Below are positions 1 to 9,178 of a stretch of 64,000 bases of DNA, in pieces. The first letter of the stretch is position 1. Every line of letters starts with the position of its first letter. The notes beneath the pieces are model-generated. The model did no database searches. It had not been told where the DNA came from and saw only the letters and a list, made by a program, of their open reading frames with translations. This DNA is from Halomonas sp. SpR1 (GTDB taxonomy: Bacteria; Pseudomonadota; Gammaproteobacteria; Pseudomonadales; Halomonadaceae). Both the position numbers and the translations under genes were made by a program. The stretch spans positions 1 to 64,000 of the forward strand of contig NZ_JAUAMB010000027.1 of the NCBI RefSeq assembly GCF_031010175.1, in the 5' to 3' direction.

Positions 1-184
1 TCATCGGGGCCAGAGGCGCCAGGAGACGACGCCTCATGCACAGGCCGGATATATGGCAGCAACCTGTTCCTGCATCGATGACCGAAGCCTTGCAAGCAGG
101 GAGGAGACCATATATGGGTTCACAGCGTTTTCGTGTCACGCCTACCTGTGCCAACTCATTACCATCTTGATGAGGGAAGCACTG
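1..184. other. Unassigned upstream sequence of betA
   Basis: No gene end can be recognised in these bases. The betA frame stays open back to the window edge, but the translation before the betA start (Cys- and Arg-rich, no GMC-like residues) does not resemble an N-terminal extension of a choline dehydrogenase. I read it as intergenic or the end of an upstream gene in another frame. No BetB-like C-terminus is recognisable here. Confidence 0.4.
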
Positions 185-1858
185 ATGTCTCAACCACGCG
201 AATTTGATTACATCATTATCGGCGCAGGCTCCGCGGGCAATGTGCTCGCTACCCGCCTCACCGAAGACAGCAGCGTCAGCGTCTTGCTGTTAGAAGCGGG
301 CGGCCCTGACTATCGTTTCGATTTCCGCACCCAAATGCCTGCTGCCCTTGCCTACCCGCTGCAGGGCAAGCGCTACAACTGGGCGTTTGAAACCGACCCC
401 GAACCGCATATGGACGGTCGTCGAATGGAGTGTGGTCGCGGTAAAGGCCTTGGCGGCTCCTCGCTGATAAACGGCATGTGCTATATACGTGGCAATGCAC
501 TCGATTACGACAACTGGGCCAAGCAGCCCGGCCTCGAAGATTGGGACTACCTTAGCTGCCTGCCCTACTTCAAAAAGTGCGAAAGCCGCGACATTGGAGC
601 CAACAGCTACCATGGCGGCGATGGCCCGGTCAGCGTGACCACACCTAAAGATACTAATAACCCGCTTTATCGCATCTTTATTGAAGCGGGCAAACAGGCT
701 GGCTACCCGGAAACCGAAGACGTTAACGGCTACCAGCAAGAGGGCTTTGGCCCCATGGATCGCTTCGTCACGCCCAAAGGCCGCCGCGCATCCACAGCTC
801 GGGGCTACCTGGATACCGCCAAACAGCGCCACAACCTCACCATTGAAACCCATGCCGTTACCGACGTTATTGAGTTTGAAGGCAAACGTGCAGTAGGTGT
901 GCGCTATGAGCAGAAAGGCGAAAAACAGCAGGCCTACGCCCGTCGTGAAGTGCTGCTCTGCGGTGGCGCTATTGCTTCCCCACAGATTCTTCAGCGCTCA
1001 GGCATCGGTAACCCGGAACTGCTCAAAGAGCTCGGTATCGAAACAGTTCACGCCCTTCCCGGCGTAGGTGAAAACCTCCAGGATCACCTGGAGATGTACA
1101 TCCAGTACGAGTGCAAAGAGCCGATTTCCCTCTACCCGGCGCTGAAGTGGTACAACCAGCCCAAAATTGGCGCCGAGTGGCTGTTCAAAGGCACCGGCGT
1201 GGGCGCCAGCAACCAGTTTGAATCCTGTGGTTTTATCCGCAGCCGCGATGAAGAAGAGTGGCCCAACCTGCAGTACCACTTTCTTCCCATCGCCATCAGC
1301 TACAACGGCAAAAGCGCGGTACAAGCCCACGGCTTCCAGGCTCACGTTGGCTCCATGCGCTCAGAAAGCCGCGGGCGTATTCGCTTGACCTCGAAAGACC
1401 CACACGCTGCGCCCAGCATTCTGTTCAACTACATGGCCAAAGAGAAAGATTGGCAAGAGTTCCGCGACGCCATTCGCCTCACCCGGGACATCATCGGCCA
1501 GCCCGCGTTTGATAAGTACCGTGGCCGTGAAATAGCCCCCGGCCCAGGCGTCCAAACAGATGCCGAGCTCGATGCTTTCGTCAAACAGCACGCCGAAACT
1601 GCCTACCACCCCTGCGGCAGCTGCCGGATGGGTAACGACGATATGGCGGTCACCGACGGTCAGGGCCGCGTTCATGGTGTTGAGGGTCTGCGCGTGGTCG
1701 ATGCTTCACTCTTCCCGGTGATACCCACCGGCAACCTGAACGCGCCGACGATTATGCTGGCGGAGAAAATCGCTGACCGTATCAAGGGTCATGAACCGCT
1801 TCCCCGCGCCAGCGTAGACTACTATGTGGCTAACGGCGCACCGGCCAAACGCGCCTGA
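185..1858 (+). CDS. betA: Choline dehydrogenase (GMC oxidoreductase)
   Basis: FAD-dependent GMC-family oxidoreductase of 557 residues, the usual BetA length. It oxidises choline to betaine aldehyde, the first step of glycine betaine osmoprotectant synthesis, at the cytoplasmic membrane with electrons passed to the respiratory chain (family knowledge). The N-terminus carries the dinucleotide-binding motif [16 protein letters not shown]. The GMC signature region [14 protein letters not shown] follows. The C-terminal active-site stretch is [10 protein letters not shown], then [18 protein letters not shown]. The start at 185 (MSQPREFDY) is preferred because homology begins there and GAGGGAAG precedes it. 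An in-frame ATG at 53 would add 44 residues unlike the family. No betB or betI is visible in the window, so the usual operon partners lie upstream or elsewhere. A strong terminator follows directly. Confidence 0.93.
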   Translation: MSQPREFDYIIIGAGSAGNVLATRLTEDSSVSVLLLEAGGPDYRFDFRTQMPAALAYPLQGKRYNWAFETDPEPHMDGRRMECGRGKGLGGSSLINGMCYIRGNALDYDNWAKQPGLEDWDYLSCLPYFKKCESRDIGANSYHGGDGPVSVTTPKDTNNPLYRIFIEAGKQAGYPETEDVNGYQQEGFGPMDRFVTPKGRRASTARGYLDTAKQRHNLTIETHAVTDVIEFEGKRAVGVRYEQKGEKQQAYARREVLLCGGAIASPQILQRSGIGNPELLKELGIETVHALPGVGENLQDHLEMYIQYECKEPISLYPALKWYNQPKIGAEWLFKGTGVGASNQFESCGFIRSRDEEEWPNLQYHFLPIAISYNGKSAVQAHGFQAHVGSMRSESRGRIRLTSKDPHAAPSILFNYMAKEKDWQEFRDAIRLTRDIIGQPAFDKYRGREIAPGPGVQTDAELDAFVKQHAETAYHPCGSCRMGNDDMAVTDGQGRVHGVEGLRVVDASLFPVIPTGNLNAPTIMLAEKIADRIKGHEPLPRASVDYYVANGAPAKRA

Positions 1859-1881
1859 ACATTTAGTCGGTTTTCTACTCC

Positions 1882-1915
1882 AAACGCCATGGCCTGCCGC
1901 CATGGCGTTTTTTTT
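1882..1915 (+). terminator. Rho-independent terminator of betA
   Basis: Perfect 12-bp stem (AAACGCCATGGC with its complement) around the loop CTGCC, running straight into a tract of eight T. It sits 24 bases after the betA stop. Confidence 0.93.
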
Positions 1916-1988
1916 GATGAGCGCATCGCATTTGCAGCGCTAAACATGCCTAAATACTTGCACGAGGCGGGTACCATCTGCCAATATT

Positions 1989-2002
1989 CAAACAAGTGTT
2001 CG
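1989..2002. promoter_or_regulatory. Possible PsrA/FadR-like operator upstream of fadE
   Basis: CAAACAAGTGTTCG is one base off an interrupted palindrome of the form CAAAC-N4-GTTTG, which resembles the box bound by PsrA, the TetR-type beta-oxidation regulator of pseudomonads and relatives. It lies about 80 bases before fadE, where an operator would be expected. This is inference from a single site. Confidence 0.3.
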
Positions 2003-2081
2003 ATTGATCATTTTAACCAGCACTAACACTTTACTAACAACAGCTGGCCAGCAATAAAGGCCACCAACTGAGAGAGACACT

Positions 2082-4577
2082 ATGCTCACCCTACTTCTTA
2101 TCGTGCTCGCCATTACTGGCTTGCTCGTCGTGATGCGTCGCGAGGCAGGCGCCCCCGCGGCAATAGCGGTGCTTGGCGTATTGGGCCTTGTTGGCCTGCT
2201 GTTTGACGCCGAAGTTATTGGCGTACTGCTGCTGATTGGCGCAGCTGCCGTGGCAGTGGCTGGCTTGCCAGCACTGCGTCGCAAGTGGCTCACACCGCGC
2301 CTATTCGCCACCTTTAAAAAGGTAGCACCTAAAGTGTCTGCTACAGAGCGTACGGCCCTGGAAGCGGGCAGCGTCTCCTGGGATGGCGAGCTATTTTCAG
2401 GCAAGCCCAATTGGGACAAATTGCACGCCTTTAAAGACGATGGCCTGCGCGACGATGAAAAAGCCTTTCTGGCCAATCAGTGCGCCAAGGCTGCTGGCAT
2501 GTGCAACGCCTGGGATATTGCTCAAGAGCGCGCCGACCTGCCCCAGCAGCTGTGGGACTACCTGAAAAAAGAGGGCTTCTTCGGCATGATTATCCCGAAG
2601 GAGTACGGCGGCCTTGGCTTCTCGGCCAAAGCGCAGTCCATGGCGCTGCAAAAGCTTTCTGCTAACGAAACCCTGATGGTGACCGTAGGTGTACCCAACT
2701 CCCTCGGCCCTGGCGAGCTACTGCTTAAATACGGTACCCAAGAGCAGAAAGATCACTACCTTCCGCGCCTCTCAGATGGCCGTGAAATTCCCTGCTTTGG
2801 CCTCACCGGCCCCCGTGCCGGTTCAGACGCTACCTCGCTGCCAGACACCGGCGTAGTCTGCAAAAAGACGATCAATGGCGAAGAAGTACTTGGCCTGCGC
2901 CTTAACTTCGAGAAGCGTTGGATCACTCTGGCGCCCATCGCCACTGTAGTGGGCTTGGCCTTCCGCTTGTTTGACCCGGAAAAACTGCTCGGTGACGAAG
3001 AAGACCGTGGTATTACCCTGGCGCTGATCCCCCGCGACACTGCTGGCATGGAAATCGGCCGTCGTCACCACCCTATCGGCAGCCCCTTTATGAATGGCCC
3101 GATTATTGGTAAAGATGTCTTTGTGCCGCTGGATACCATTATTGGCGGCCCGGATATGATTGGCCAAGGCTGGCGGATGCTGGTGGAGTGCCTCTCGATT
3201 GGCCGCTGCATCACCCTGCCGTCAGGCGCTACCGGCACCGCTCGCTACGCCCTGGGCTGGAGCGGTGGTTTCACCCGCGTTCGTCGCCAGTTCAACGTGC
3301 CGGTTGCCGAGATGGAAGGGGTGCAAGAGCCTCTCGCTCGTATGGCGGCATTGGCCTACATCTCCCAGGCCACTGTGTATCAAACTGCCAATATGATCGA
3401 CCACGGCGAAAAACCCGCCGTCCCTTCGGCGATTCTGAAAAGCCAATTGACCGAGTTTCAGCGCGTCATCCTTAGCGACGCCATGGACGTTCACGGCGGC
3501 AAGGCGGTCACCCTAGGCCCGCGTAACTACCTGGGAATCGGCTACAGCGCCAACCCGGTAGCGATTACCGTGGAAGGCGCCAATATCATGACCCGCAACC
3601 TGATGATCTTTGGCCAGGGCGCGATTCGCTGCCATCCATACGTACTGGACGAGTTGGCGGCGAAAGACGCCAACGATATGAAGGCGTTCGATAAAGCCTT
3701 CTTCGGCCATACGGGCTTGATCTTCGGCAACGCAGCCCGCGCCTTTACTCTGGGCTTTGGCATCGGCAAAGCCAGCGTACCCTTCGATGGCCCCGCAGCA
3801 GCCTATGCCCAGGATATCGCCCGCCTCTCTGCTGGTTTTGGCCTGTGTGCCGATGCTGCAATGGCGAGCCTGGGCTCAGCGCTGAAGAAACGTGAAATGA
3901 TCTCTGCGCGGCTGGGTGATGTGCTCTCTAATCTCTACCTCACTTCCATGGTGCTCAAACAGTGGCAGGCAGGTAGCAAGGTAGAAGGCGAAGAGGCACT
4001 GCTGCACTACAGCTGCCGCTTCCTGCTCCAGCGTGCTGAGCAGGCGTTCGTGGAGATTTTCGATAATCTACCCAACCGTGCGCTGGGCAAAACGCTCAAC
4101 GCTGTAGTGATGCCTACTGGCCGCCGCTGGAACAAACCCCACGACGATCTGGCCCGGGATATTGCCCAGCGTGTTTCTACGCACAGCGCCCTACGCACGA
4201 AACTGTTGGAAAACACCTGGGACGCAGACGACGGTGAACAGCGCAACCCGCTGGCCCGCTACAACGCCCTGCTGGTGGATTATGACCGCGCCGAAAAAAT
4301 CTATCGCACCGTCAACAAGGCCTATGCCAAAGGCGAGCTGCCGCAGACAGCGCTTCACCCTGAAGCACGGGTCGAGGCTGGCTTGGAAAAAGGCTTGATC
4401 AGTGCCGAGGATGCCGACTTTATGCGCACCTTCGAGGCCGAAGTGCTGGAAATGCTCACCGTGGACGATTTCGCCTACGATGCCTTTGCCAAGAACAAAT
4501 CCACACTGATCGACCATAATGAAAAGCCTGCGCCAGCGTCCAGGCAGGAGAAAGAGGAGCAGGAAAACGTTAAGTAA
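2082..4577 (+). CDS. fadE: Acyl-CoA dehydrogenase, FadE type
   Basis: 831-residue acyl-CoA dehydrogenase of the large gammaproteobacterial FadE class (E. coli FadE is 814). It introduces the first double bond into fatty acyl-CoA in beta-oxidation, passing electrons to ETF. Two hydrophobic segments fill about residues 1-65, as in FadE, implying membrane association. The catalytic acyl-CoA dehydrogenase domain follows (IPKEYGGLGFSAKAQSMALQ, then TGPRAGSDATS, GWRMLVECLSIGRCI and DVHGGKAVTLGPRNYLG). The C-terminal third is the FadE-specific helical extension ending in a charged, Glu-rich tail. The start has GAGAGAGAC upstream. It stands alone between two terminators, so it is monocistronic. Confidence 0.95.
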   Translation: MLTLLLIVLAITGLLVVMRREAGAPAAIAVLGVLGLVGLLFDAEVIGVLLLIGAAAVAVAGLPALRRKWLTPRLFATFKKVAPKVSATERTALEAGSVSWDGELFSGKPNWDKLHAFKDDGLRDDEKAFLANQCAKAAGMCNAWDIAQERADLPQQLWDYLKKEGFFGMIIPKEYGGLGFSAKAQSMALQKLSANETLMVTVGVPNSLGPGELLLKYGTQEQKDHYLPRLSDGREIPCFGLTGPRAGSDATSLPDTGVVCKKTINGEEVLGLRLNFEKRWITLAPIATVVGLAFRLFDPEKLLGDEEDRGITLALIPRDTAGMEIGRRHHPIGSPFMNGPIIGKDVFVPLDTIIGGPDMIGQGWRMLVECLSIGRCITLPSGATGTARYALGWSGGFTRVRRQFNVPVAEMEGVQEPLARMAALAYISQATVYQTANMIDHGEKPAVPSAILKSQLTEFQRVILSDAMDVHGGKAVTLGPRNYLGIGYSANPVAITVEGANIMTRNLMIFGQGAIRCHPYVLDELAAKDANDMKAFDKAFFGHTGLIFGNAARAFTLGFGIGKASVPFDGPAAAYAQDIARLSAGFGLCADAAMASLGSALKKREMISARLGDVLSNLYLTSMVLKQWQAGSKVEGEEALLHYSCRFLLQRAEQAFVEIFDNLPNRALGKTLNAVVMPTGRRWNKPHDDLARDIAQRVSTHSALRTKLLENTWDADDGEQRNPLARYNALLVDYDRAEKIYRTVNKAYAKGELPQTALHPEARVEAGLEKGLISAEDADFMRTFEAEVLEMLTVDDFAYDAFAKNKSTLIDHNEKPAPASRQEKEEQENVK

Positions 4578-4608
4578 CCCCCCTTTTTCAAAGCGTTACC
4601 AGTAAACG

Positions 4609-4643
4609 AGCCGACTCCTGAGTACCAGGGGTCGGCTTTTTTG
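4609..4643 (+). terminator. Rho-independent terminator of fadE
   Basis: Stem AGCCGAC-TCCTG with its near-complement CAGGG-GTCGGCT around AGTAC, followed by six T. It lies 31 bases past the fadE stop. Confidence 0.9.
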
Positions 4644-4698
4644 TGTTCACTTTCTACGCCTAAATGCGTAGACCAATGCGCCAAAAACGCGTTGCAAG

Positions 4699-4745
4699 TT
4701 CGCAAACGATCAACTAGCCTTTCGTAAACGAAAACGATCTATACT
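4699..4745 (+). promoter_or_regulatory. glpS promoter with two GlpR-like operators
   Basis: TTTCGTAAACGAAA (4720-4733) is a perfect palindrome with a two-base centre, built like DeoR-family GlpR sites (TTCG and CGAA half-sites). A weaker copy, TTCGCAAACGAT (4699-4710), lies one site upstream with centres 22 bp apart, about two helical turns. A TATACT -10 candidate (4740-4745) starts just after the palindrome, so a bound repressor would block the promoter. The cognate regulator is probably the glpR product encoded about 10 kb away. Confidence 0.6.
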
Positions 4746-4747
4746 AT

Positions 4748-4812
4748 TCCAACAACCTGATCCAACAACCTGATCCAACAGCCTAATTAAACAACCCTAT
4801 CCAATAACAACG
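4748..4812. repeat. 13-bp tandem array upstream of glpS
   Basis: Five consecutive 13-bp units that decay downstream: TCCAACAACCTGA twice exactly, then TCCAACAGCCTAA, TTAAACAACCCTA and TCCAATAACAACG. The array fills the 5' leader between the -10 candidate and the glpS start at 4830. Copy-number change would alter leader length. Confidence 0.85.
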
Positions 4813-4829
4813 ACGCTAGCGAGATCGGC

Positions 4830-5927
4830 ATGTCCTTACATTTGCAAAATATCGACCACATCGTTAACGGTGTGCCGCATATCAGCGGAATAGACCTAGC
4901 CCTTGAGCCGGGCTCCTTCAACGTACTGTTGGGTCGAACGCTGGCCGGAAAAACCACCCTGATGCGCCTAATGGCAGGTCTTGAACCGCCTACCAAAGGC
5001 AAGATCATCATGGATGGCAAAGACGTAACAAATGTTTCGGTGCGCAAACGCAACGTCTCCATGGTGTACCAGCAGTTTATCAACTACCCCAGCCTCACCG
5101 TTTACGACAACATTGCCTCGCCGCTTAAATTAGCCAAGCAACCTAAAAGCGAAATTGATAAGCGGGTTGGCGAAATTGCTGAAATGCTGCATATCGAACA
5201 CCTGCTGAATCGCTACCCCCAGGAGCTTTCGGGAGGCCAGCAGCAGCGTACCGCCATGGGGCGGGCGCTGGTCAAAGACGCCGACTTAATCCTGTTTGAT
5301 GAGCCGCTGGTCAACCTGGACTATAAACTCCGCGAAGAGCTGCGCGACGAACTACGCGAGCTGTTTAAAGCGCGTAACTGCATTGCGGTATACGCCACCA
5401 CCGAGCCCAATGAAGCGTTAGCGCTGGGCGGCAACACGGCGGTTCTTCACGAAGGAAAACTGCTTCAATACGGCCCTACCGAGCAGGTCTATCGCGAGCC
5501 CAACGGCCGTTTCAGCGCAGAGATGTTCTCCGAACCACCCATCAATATTGTTCCCGGCCAGTTGACCGACAGCGAGATTACCTTCGATCAATCGCTGCAC
5601 TTTCCCTGCGATGAGAAGCTAAAACGCCTTGAGCCAGGGGATTATGACTTTGGCGTGCGGGCGTCGCACCTCACCCTGCAACCCCAGCAGGCCGATGACC
5701 TGGCGCTGGATGTGCATGTAGATGTAGCAGAGATTAGCGGTTCAGAAACGTTTCTGCATGTTCACCATGAGCGCTTTCCTCTCGTTCTGCACTTAGCGGG
5801 CATACACCAGTTTAGTGTTAATCAACCCCTGAAAGTGTACTTCCCTACCCACCAGCTTTACGCCTTCGACAAGCAGGGCCACACAGTACATATTCCTGCA
5901 CGTCAGGGAGGAGCTGCCCATGGCTGA
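4830..5927 (+). CDS. glpS: Glycerol ABC importer, ATPase subunit GlpS
   Basis: 365-residue ABC ATPase of the carbohydrate-importer type with a C-terminal regulatory extension. It is one half of the ATPase pair of the GlpSTPQUV glycerol importer known from rhizobia. Motifs seen: Walker A GRTLAGKT (35-42, unusual in lacking the normal PSG), Q-loop at 81-82, signature LSGGQ (133-137), Walker B LILFDE (153-158). The H-loop histidine is replaced: YATTEP has Thr191 where ABC ATPases have His. The D-loop is VNLD. Its partner GlpT shows the opposite pattern. First gene of the operon; its last eight bases overlap glpT, so the two are translationally coupled. Confidence 0.92.
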   Translation: MSLHLQNIDHIVNGVPHISGIDLALEPGSFNVLLGRTLAGKTTLMRLMAGLEPPTKGKIIMDGKDVTNVSVRKRNVSMVYQQFINYPSLTVYDNIASPLKLAKQPKSEIDKRVGEIAEMLHIEHLLNRYPQELSGGQQQRTAMGRALVKDADLILFDEPLVNLDYKLREELRDELRELFKARNCIAVYATTEPNEALALGGNTAVLHEGKLLQYGPTEQVYREPNGRFSAEMFSEPPINIVPGQLTDSEITFDQSLHFPCDEKLKRLEPGDYDFGVRASHLTLQPQQADDLALDVHVDVAEISGSETFLHVHHERFPLVLHLAGIHQFSVNQPLKVYFPTHQLYAFDKQGHTVHIPARQGGAAHG

Positions 5928-7020
5928 GATCACGTTAAAAGGTTTGGCGCACTCCTACGAAAAAGCCCCCAAGGGCGCAGCGGATTACGCCATCCGCCAG
6001 ATGGAACACGTATGGCACAAGGGCGGCGCTTATGCACTACTGGGCCCTTCAGGGTGCGGTAAATCGACCCTACTGAACATTATTTCTGGCCTGCTGGAAC
6101 CTTCAGAGGGTGACGTGCTGTTTGACGGCCAGCGAGTCAATGAGCTGCCCCCGGAAGAGCGCAATATTGCCCAGGTGTTTCAGTTCCCGGTGATCTACGA
6201 CACCATGACGGTGTTCGACAATCTCGCCTTTCCCCTGCGCAATATGAATACCCCCGAGTACCGGGTGAAACCCAAGGTGCTCGAAGTCGCCGATATTCTT
6301 GAGCTAACCCCGCTATTGGATCGCAAAGCCAAAAACCTGACCGCCGATGAGAAGCAGAAAGTCTCCATGGGCCGTGGCTTGGTGCGCGACGACGTCACGG
6401 CCATCCTGTTTGACGAACCGCTCACCGTGATCGACCCGCAGCTCAAGTGGAAACTGCGCCGCAAGCTCAAGGAGATTCACGAGCGCTTTAACATCACCAT
6501 GATCTACGTGACCCACGATCAGCTGGAGGCCTCTACCTTCGCGGATAAAATTGCCGTGATGTACGAAGGCCAGGTGGTGCAATTCGGCACACCTCGAGAA
6601 CTGTTCGAACGCCCGGCGCATACCTTTGTGGGTTACTTTATTGGCAGCCCCGGTATGAACTTTATGGCCGTCGAATTCAGAGACGATCAAGTCATGTTCG
6701 GCTCGCAGCCGCTACCGGTTAGTGGGCAGATGAAGCACGCAGTCGCCAACGCTAGCTCGGCCAATATCAAGCTGGGCATTCGCCCTGAGTTTATTGCTAT
6801 CTCCTCAAGCCCTTCAGCCGATAGCGTGCCGATTCAAGTGGTTAGCGTGCAAGACCTGGGCACCTACTCCCTGCTGACTTTCAAGCTCAACGAACAAACC
6901 TTTAAAGCCCGCCTGCCAGAAGGACACCCGCCGGTGAGCAAGGCGGCGTTTGCGCACTTCGATTCTGCCCATGTGGCGCTGTATATCGATGAATACCTGG
7001 TGGAGGCCGGCCATGAATAA
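5920..7020 (+). CDS. glpT: Glycerol ABC importer, ATPase subunit GlpT
   Basis: 366-residue ABC ATPase, second half of the glycerol importer ATPase pair (not the unrelated MFS GlpT of E. coli). Walker A GPSGCGKST (42-50), Q-loop Gln88, Walker B AILFDE (161-166) and H-loop His199 (YVTHDQ) are canonical. The signature motif is not: NLTADEKQKVSMGRGL stands where LSGGQ is expected (140-146). The D-loop is TVID. With GlpS this gives one predicted catalytic and one degenerate ATP site. The start overlaps the glpS stop by eight bases with GGGAGGAG upstream, and its end overlaps glpP by eight bases. Confidence 0.92.
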   Translation: MAEITLKGLAHSYEKAPKGAADYAIRQMEHVWHKGGAYALLGPSGCGKSTLLNIISGLLEPSEGDVLFDGQRVNELPPEERNIAQVFQFPVIYDTMTVFDNLAFPLRNMNTPEYRVKPKVLEVADILELTPLLDRKAKNLTADEKQKVSMGRGLVRDDVTAILFDEPLTVIDPQLKWKLRRKLKEIHERFNITMIYVTHDQLEASTFADKIAVMYEGQVVQFGTPRELFERPAHTFVGYFIGSPGMNFMAVEFRDDQVMFGSQPLPVSGQMKHAVANASSANIKLGIRPEFIAISSSPSADSVPIQVVSVQDLGTYSLLTFKLNEQTFKARLPEGHPPVSKAAFAHFDSAHVALYIDEYLVEAGHE

Positions 7021-7900
7021 CAAAGTACCCAATAACAGAGCCTGGCTACTGGTGCTGCCCATGCTGGTATTGGTGGCATTCTCCGCCATCATTCCGCTAA
7101 TGACCGTAGTCAACTACTCGGTGCAGGACGTACTCGGCCCCAACGCACGCTTTTTTACCGGCACCGAGTGGTTTCAAAGCATGCTCAATGACGACGCGCT
7201 GCAGGCGGCGTTTCTTCGCCAAATATCGTTTTCACTGATTATTCTCGCCATTCAGATTCCGCTAGGAATCGGTATCGCGCTGATTATGCCCAAACGCGGT
7301 TGGCAGGCCTCGGCGGTGCTGATCCTCATTACCCTGCCGCTGCTAATCCCTTGGAACGTGGTAGGCAGTATTTGGCAAATCTTTACCCGCGGCGATATCG
7401 GCTTAATGGGCTGGGGCCTGCGCCAGCTAGGTGTCGAATACAATATTACTCGTAATGCGGGCGATGCCTGGGTAACGATCATCTTAATGGACGTGTGGCA
7501 CTGGACCCCGCTGGTGGCCATGCTGTGCTACAGCGGCCTGCGCTCGATTCCCGAAGCTTACTATCAGGCAGCGCGTATCGATCGGGCCTCGAAGTGGGCG
7601 GTGTTCCGCTATATCCAGCTGCCCAAGCTTACCAACGTACTGGTTATCGCCGTACTGTTGCGCTTTATGCACTCCTTTATGATCTACGCCGAGCCCTTTG
7701 TATTGACAGGTGGTGGGCCAGGCAGCGCCACCACCTTCTTAAGCCAATCCCTGACCACCATGGCGGTCGGTCAACAGGATTTAGGCCCTTCTGCAGCGTT
7801 CTCGCTGATCTACTTCCTGGTCATTCTGCTGGTGAGCTGGGTGTTCTACACCACCATTATGAATATGCAGAAAGACAAACCGCCGCATGGAGGTGCTTAA
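7013..7900 (+). CDS. glpP: Glycerol ABC importer, permease GlpP
   Basis: 295-residue MalF-type permease (BPD_transp_1 family) with about six membrane segments, beginning MNNKVPNNRAWLLVLPMLV. The cytoplasmic EAA loop, which docks onto the ATPases, is visible around EAYYQAARIDRASKWAVF. It pairs with GlpQ to form the membrane channel of the glycerol importer. The start at 7013 is chosen because homology begins there and it overlaps the glpT stop by eight bases (ATGAATAA), the same coupling seen between glpS and glpT. An ATG further upstream would only extend into glpT. Confidence 0.92.
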   Translation: MNNKVPNNRAWLLVLPMLVLVAFSAIIPLMTVVNYSVQDVLGPNARFFTGTEWFQSMLNDDALQAAFLRQISFSLIILAIQIPLGIGIALIMPKRGWQASAVLILITLPLLIPWNVVGSIWQIFTRGDIGLMGWGLRQLGVEYNITRNAGDAWVTIILMDVWHWTPLVAMLCYSGLRSIPEAYYQAARIDRASKWAVFRYIQLPKLTNVLVIAVLLRFMHSFMIYAEPFVLTGGGPGSATTFLSQSLTTMAVGQQDLGPSAAFSLIYFLVILLVSWVFYTTIMNMQKDKPPHGGA

Positions 7901-7901
7901 C

Positions 7902-8798
7902 ATGAGCTATCAACTCGAAAACACCCAGCGCGGTGAAAAGTACAACACGATTTTTAGCAAGGTGTCACCGGCCAAGCGGCGTAACCGCACCGCCCGGGCC
8001 CACTGGCGCTCGCGTATCTTGCTTGGCCTTTATCTGGCGCTGATGATTCTGCCCATTTACTGGCTGATCAATATGTCGCTCCAGACCAATAGCGAAATTC
8101 TCGGCTCTATGACGCTATGGCCCCAGAACCTGACCTTTGATAACTATATCGGCATCTTCACCAACTCAAGCTGGTACATGGGCTACGTTAACTCGATACT
8201 CTACGTGGCGATGAATATGCTCATCACCATTTGCGTCGCGCTACCCGCCGCCTACGCCTTTAGCCGTTACACCTTTATTGGCGACAAGCATCTGTTTTTC
8301 TGGCTGCTGACCAACCTAATGGCGCCACCTGCGGTATTCCTGCTGCCCTACTTCCAGCTCTACTACTCAGTGGGCTTGTTTGATACCCACATTGCTGTCG
8401 CGCTGGCTCACTGCCTATTCAATATCCCGCTGGCTATCTGGATTTTGGAAGGCTTTATGAGCAGCGTACCTAAAGAGATCGACGAAACCGCCTATATCGA
8501 CGGCTACAGCTTTCCGCGCTTTTTCGTCAAGATTTTTATCCCCATGATCCGTTCCGGTATCGGCGTCACGCTGTTCTTCCTGTTTATGTTCTCCTGGGTA
8601 GAACTACTACTGGCACGTACGTTGACCGCCACTGATGCGCAACCCATCGGCATGATCATGACACGTACCTCCACAGCCTCCGGAATTGACTGGGGCACCC
8701 TGGCCGCTGCGGGGGTACTCACCATTATTCCCGGCATTCTGGTGGTCTACTTCGTTCGCAACCATATCGCCAAGGGCTTCGCCCTGGGCCGTACCTGA
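7902..8798 (+). CDS. glpQ: Glycerol ABC importer, permease GlpQ
   Basis: 298-residue MalG-type permease and partner of GlpP; not the glycerophosphodiesterase also named GlpQ. A long cytoplasmic N-terminus (about 40 residues, basic) precedes roughly six membrane segments. The EAA loop reads KEIDETAYIDGYSFPRFF. The start at 7902 is favoured over the in-frame ATG at 7887 because GGAGGT lies at ideal distance before it and within the glpP end. It sits one base after the glpP stop and 12 bases before glpU. Confidence 0.92.
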   Translation: MSYQLENTQRGEKYNTIFSKVSPAKRRNRTARAHWRSRILLGLYLALMILPIYWLINMSLQTNSEILGSMTLWPQNLTFDNYIGIFTNSSWYMGYVNSILYVAMNMLITICVALPAAYAFSRYTFIGDKHLFFWLLTNLMAPPAVFLLPYFQLYYSVGLFDTHIAVALAHCLFNIPLAIWILEGFMSSVPKEIDETAYIDGYSFPRFFVKIFIPMIRSGIGVTLFFLFMFSWVELLLARTLTATDAQPIGMIMTRTSTASGIDWGTLAAAGVLTIIPGILVVYFVRNHIAKGFALGRT

Positions 8799-8810
8799 GG
8801 AGATCTCACT

Positions 8811-9083
8811 ATGTCTTGGATGGTATGGACAGTGCCCACCGCCATATTCTTTTCATCGATTGCCGCCATGCTGGCAGGCATGACGGTATGGGAGATTTTG
8901 TCGCCCACCATCGAGCGTAAAGGATTTTTACCCATTGCCACCACTCGCGGGGATCGGCTGTTTATCGGCCTGCTCTCAGCGGCCTTTATCCACTTGGGGG
9001 TGATTGGCTTCACCTCACTCTCCATTTGGATTGCACTAGCGGTATCAGCCGTATGGCTGCTGGTTTTAATGCGCTGGGGTTAG
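8811..9083 (+). CDS. glpU: DUF2160 membrane protein of the glycerol importer (GlpU)
   Basis: 90-residue protein with three hydrophobic segments (about 5-27, 45-65 and 68-88), matching the small DUF2160 protein found between glpQ and glpV in GlpSTPQUV operons. Its molecular role is not established; an accessory membrane subunit of the importer is a reasonable inference from strict co-occurrence. It starts 12 bases after glpQ with GAGGAG upstream. A 95-base gap to glpV follows. Confidence 0.85.
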   Translation: MSWMVWTVPTAIFFSSIAAMLAGMTVWEILSPTIERKGFLPIATTRGDRLFIGLLSAAFIHLGVIGFTSLSIWIALAVSAVWLLVLMRWG

Positions 9084-9178
9084 CCCTTGGGACTAGCTTT
9101 TGGGCAATGCCACCAGCGTTTAATCGGTATCAAGGACGGCCAAGCCATCAAGGAAGAACACAACAAAACGAGGTCAAC

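Noticed and set aside
53..184. N-terminal extension of the choline dehydrogenase from an upstream ATG
   Set aside because: The added 44 residues resemble no GMC protein, and the start at 185 aligns with BetA and has a purine-rich site before it.
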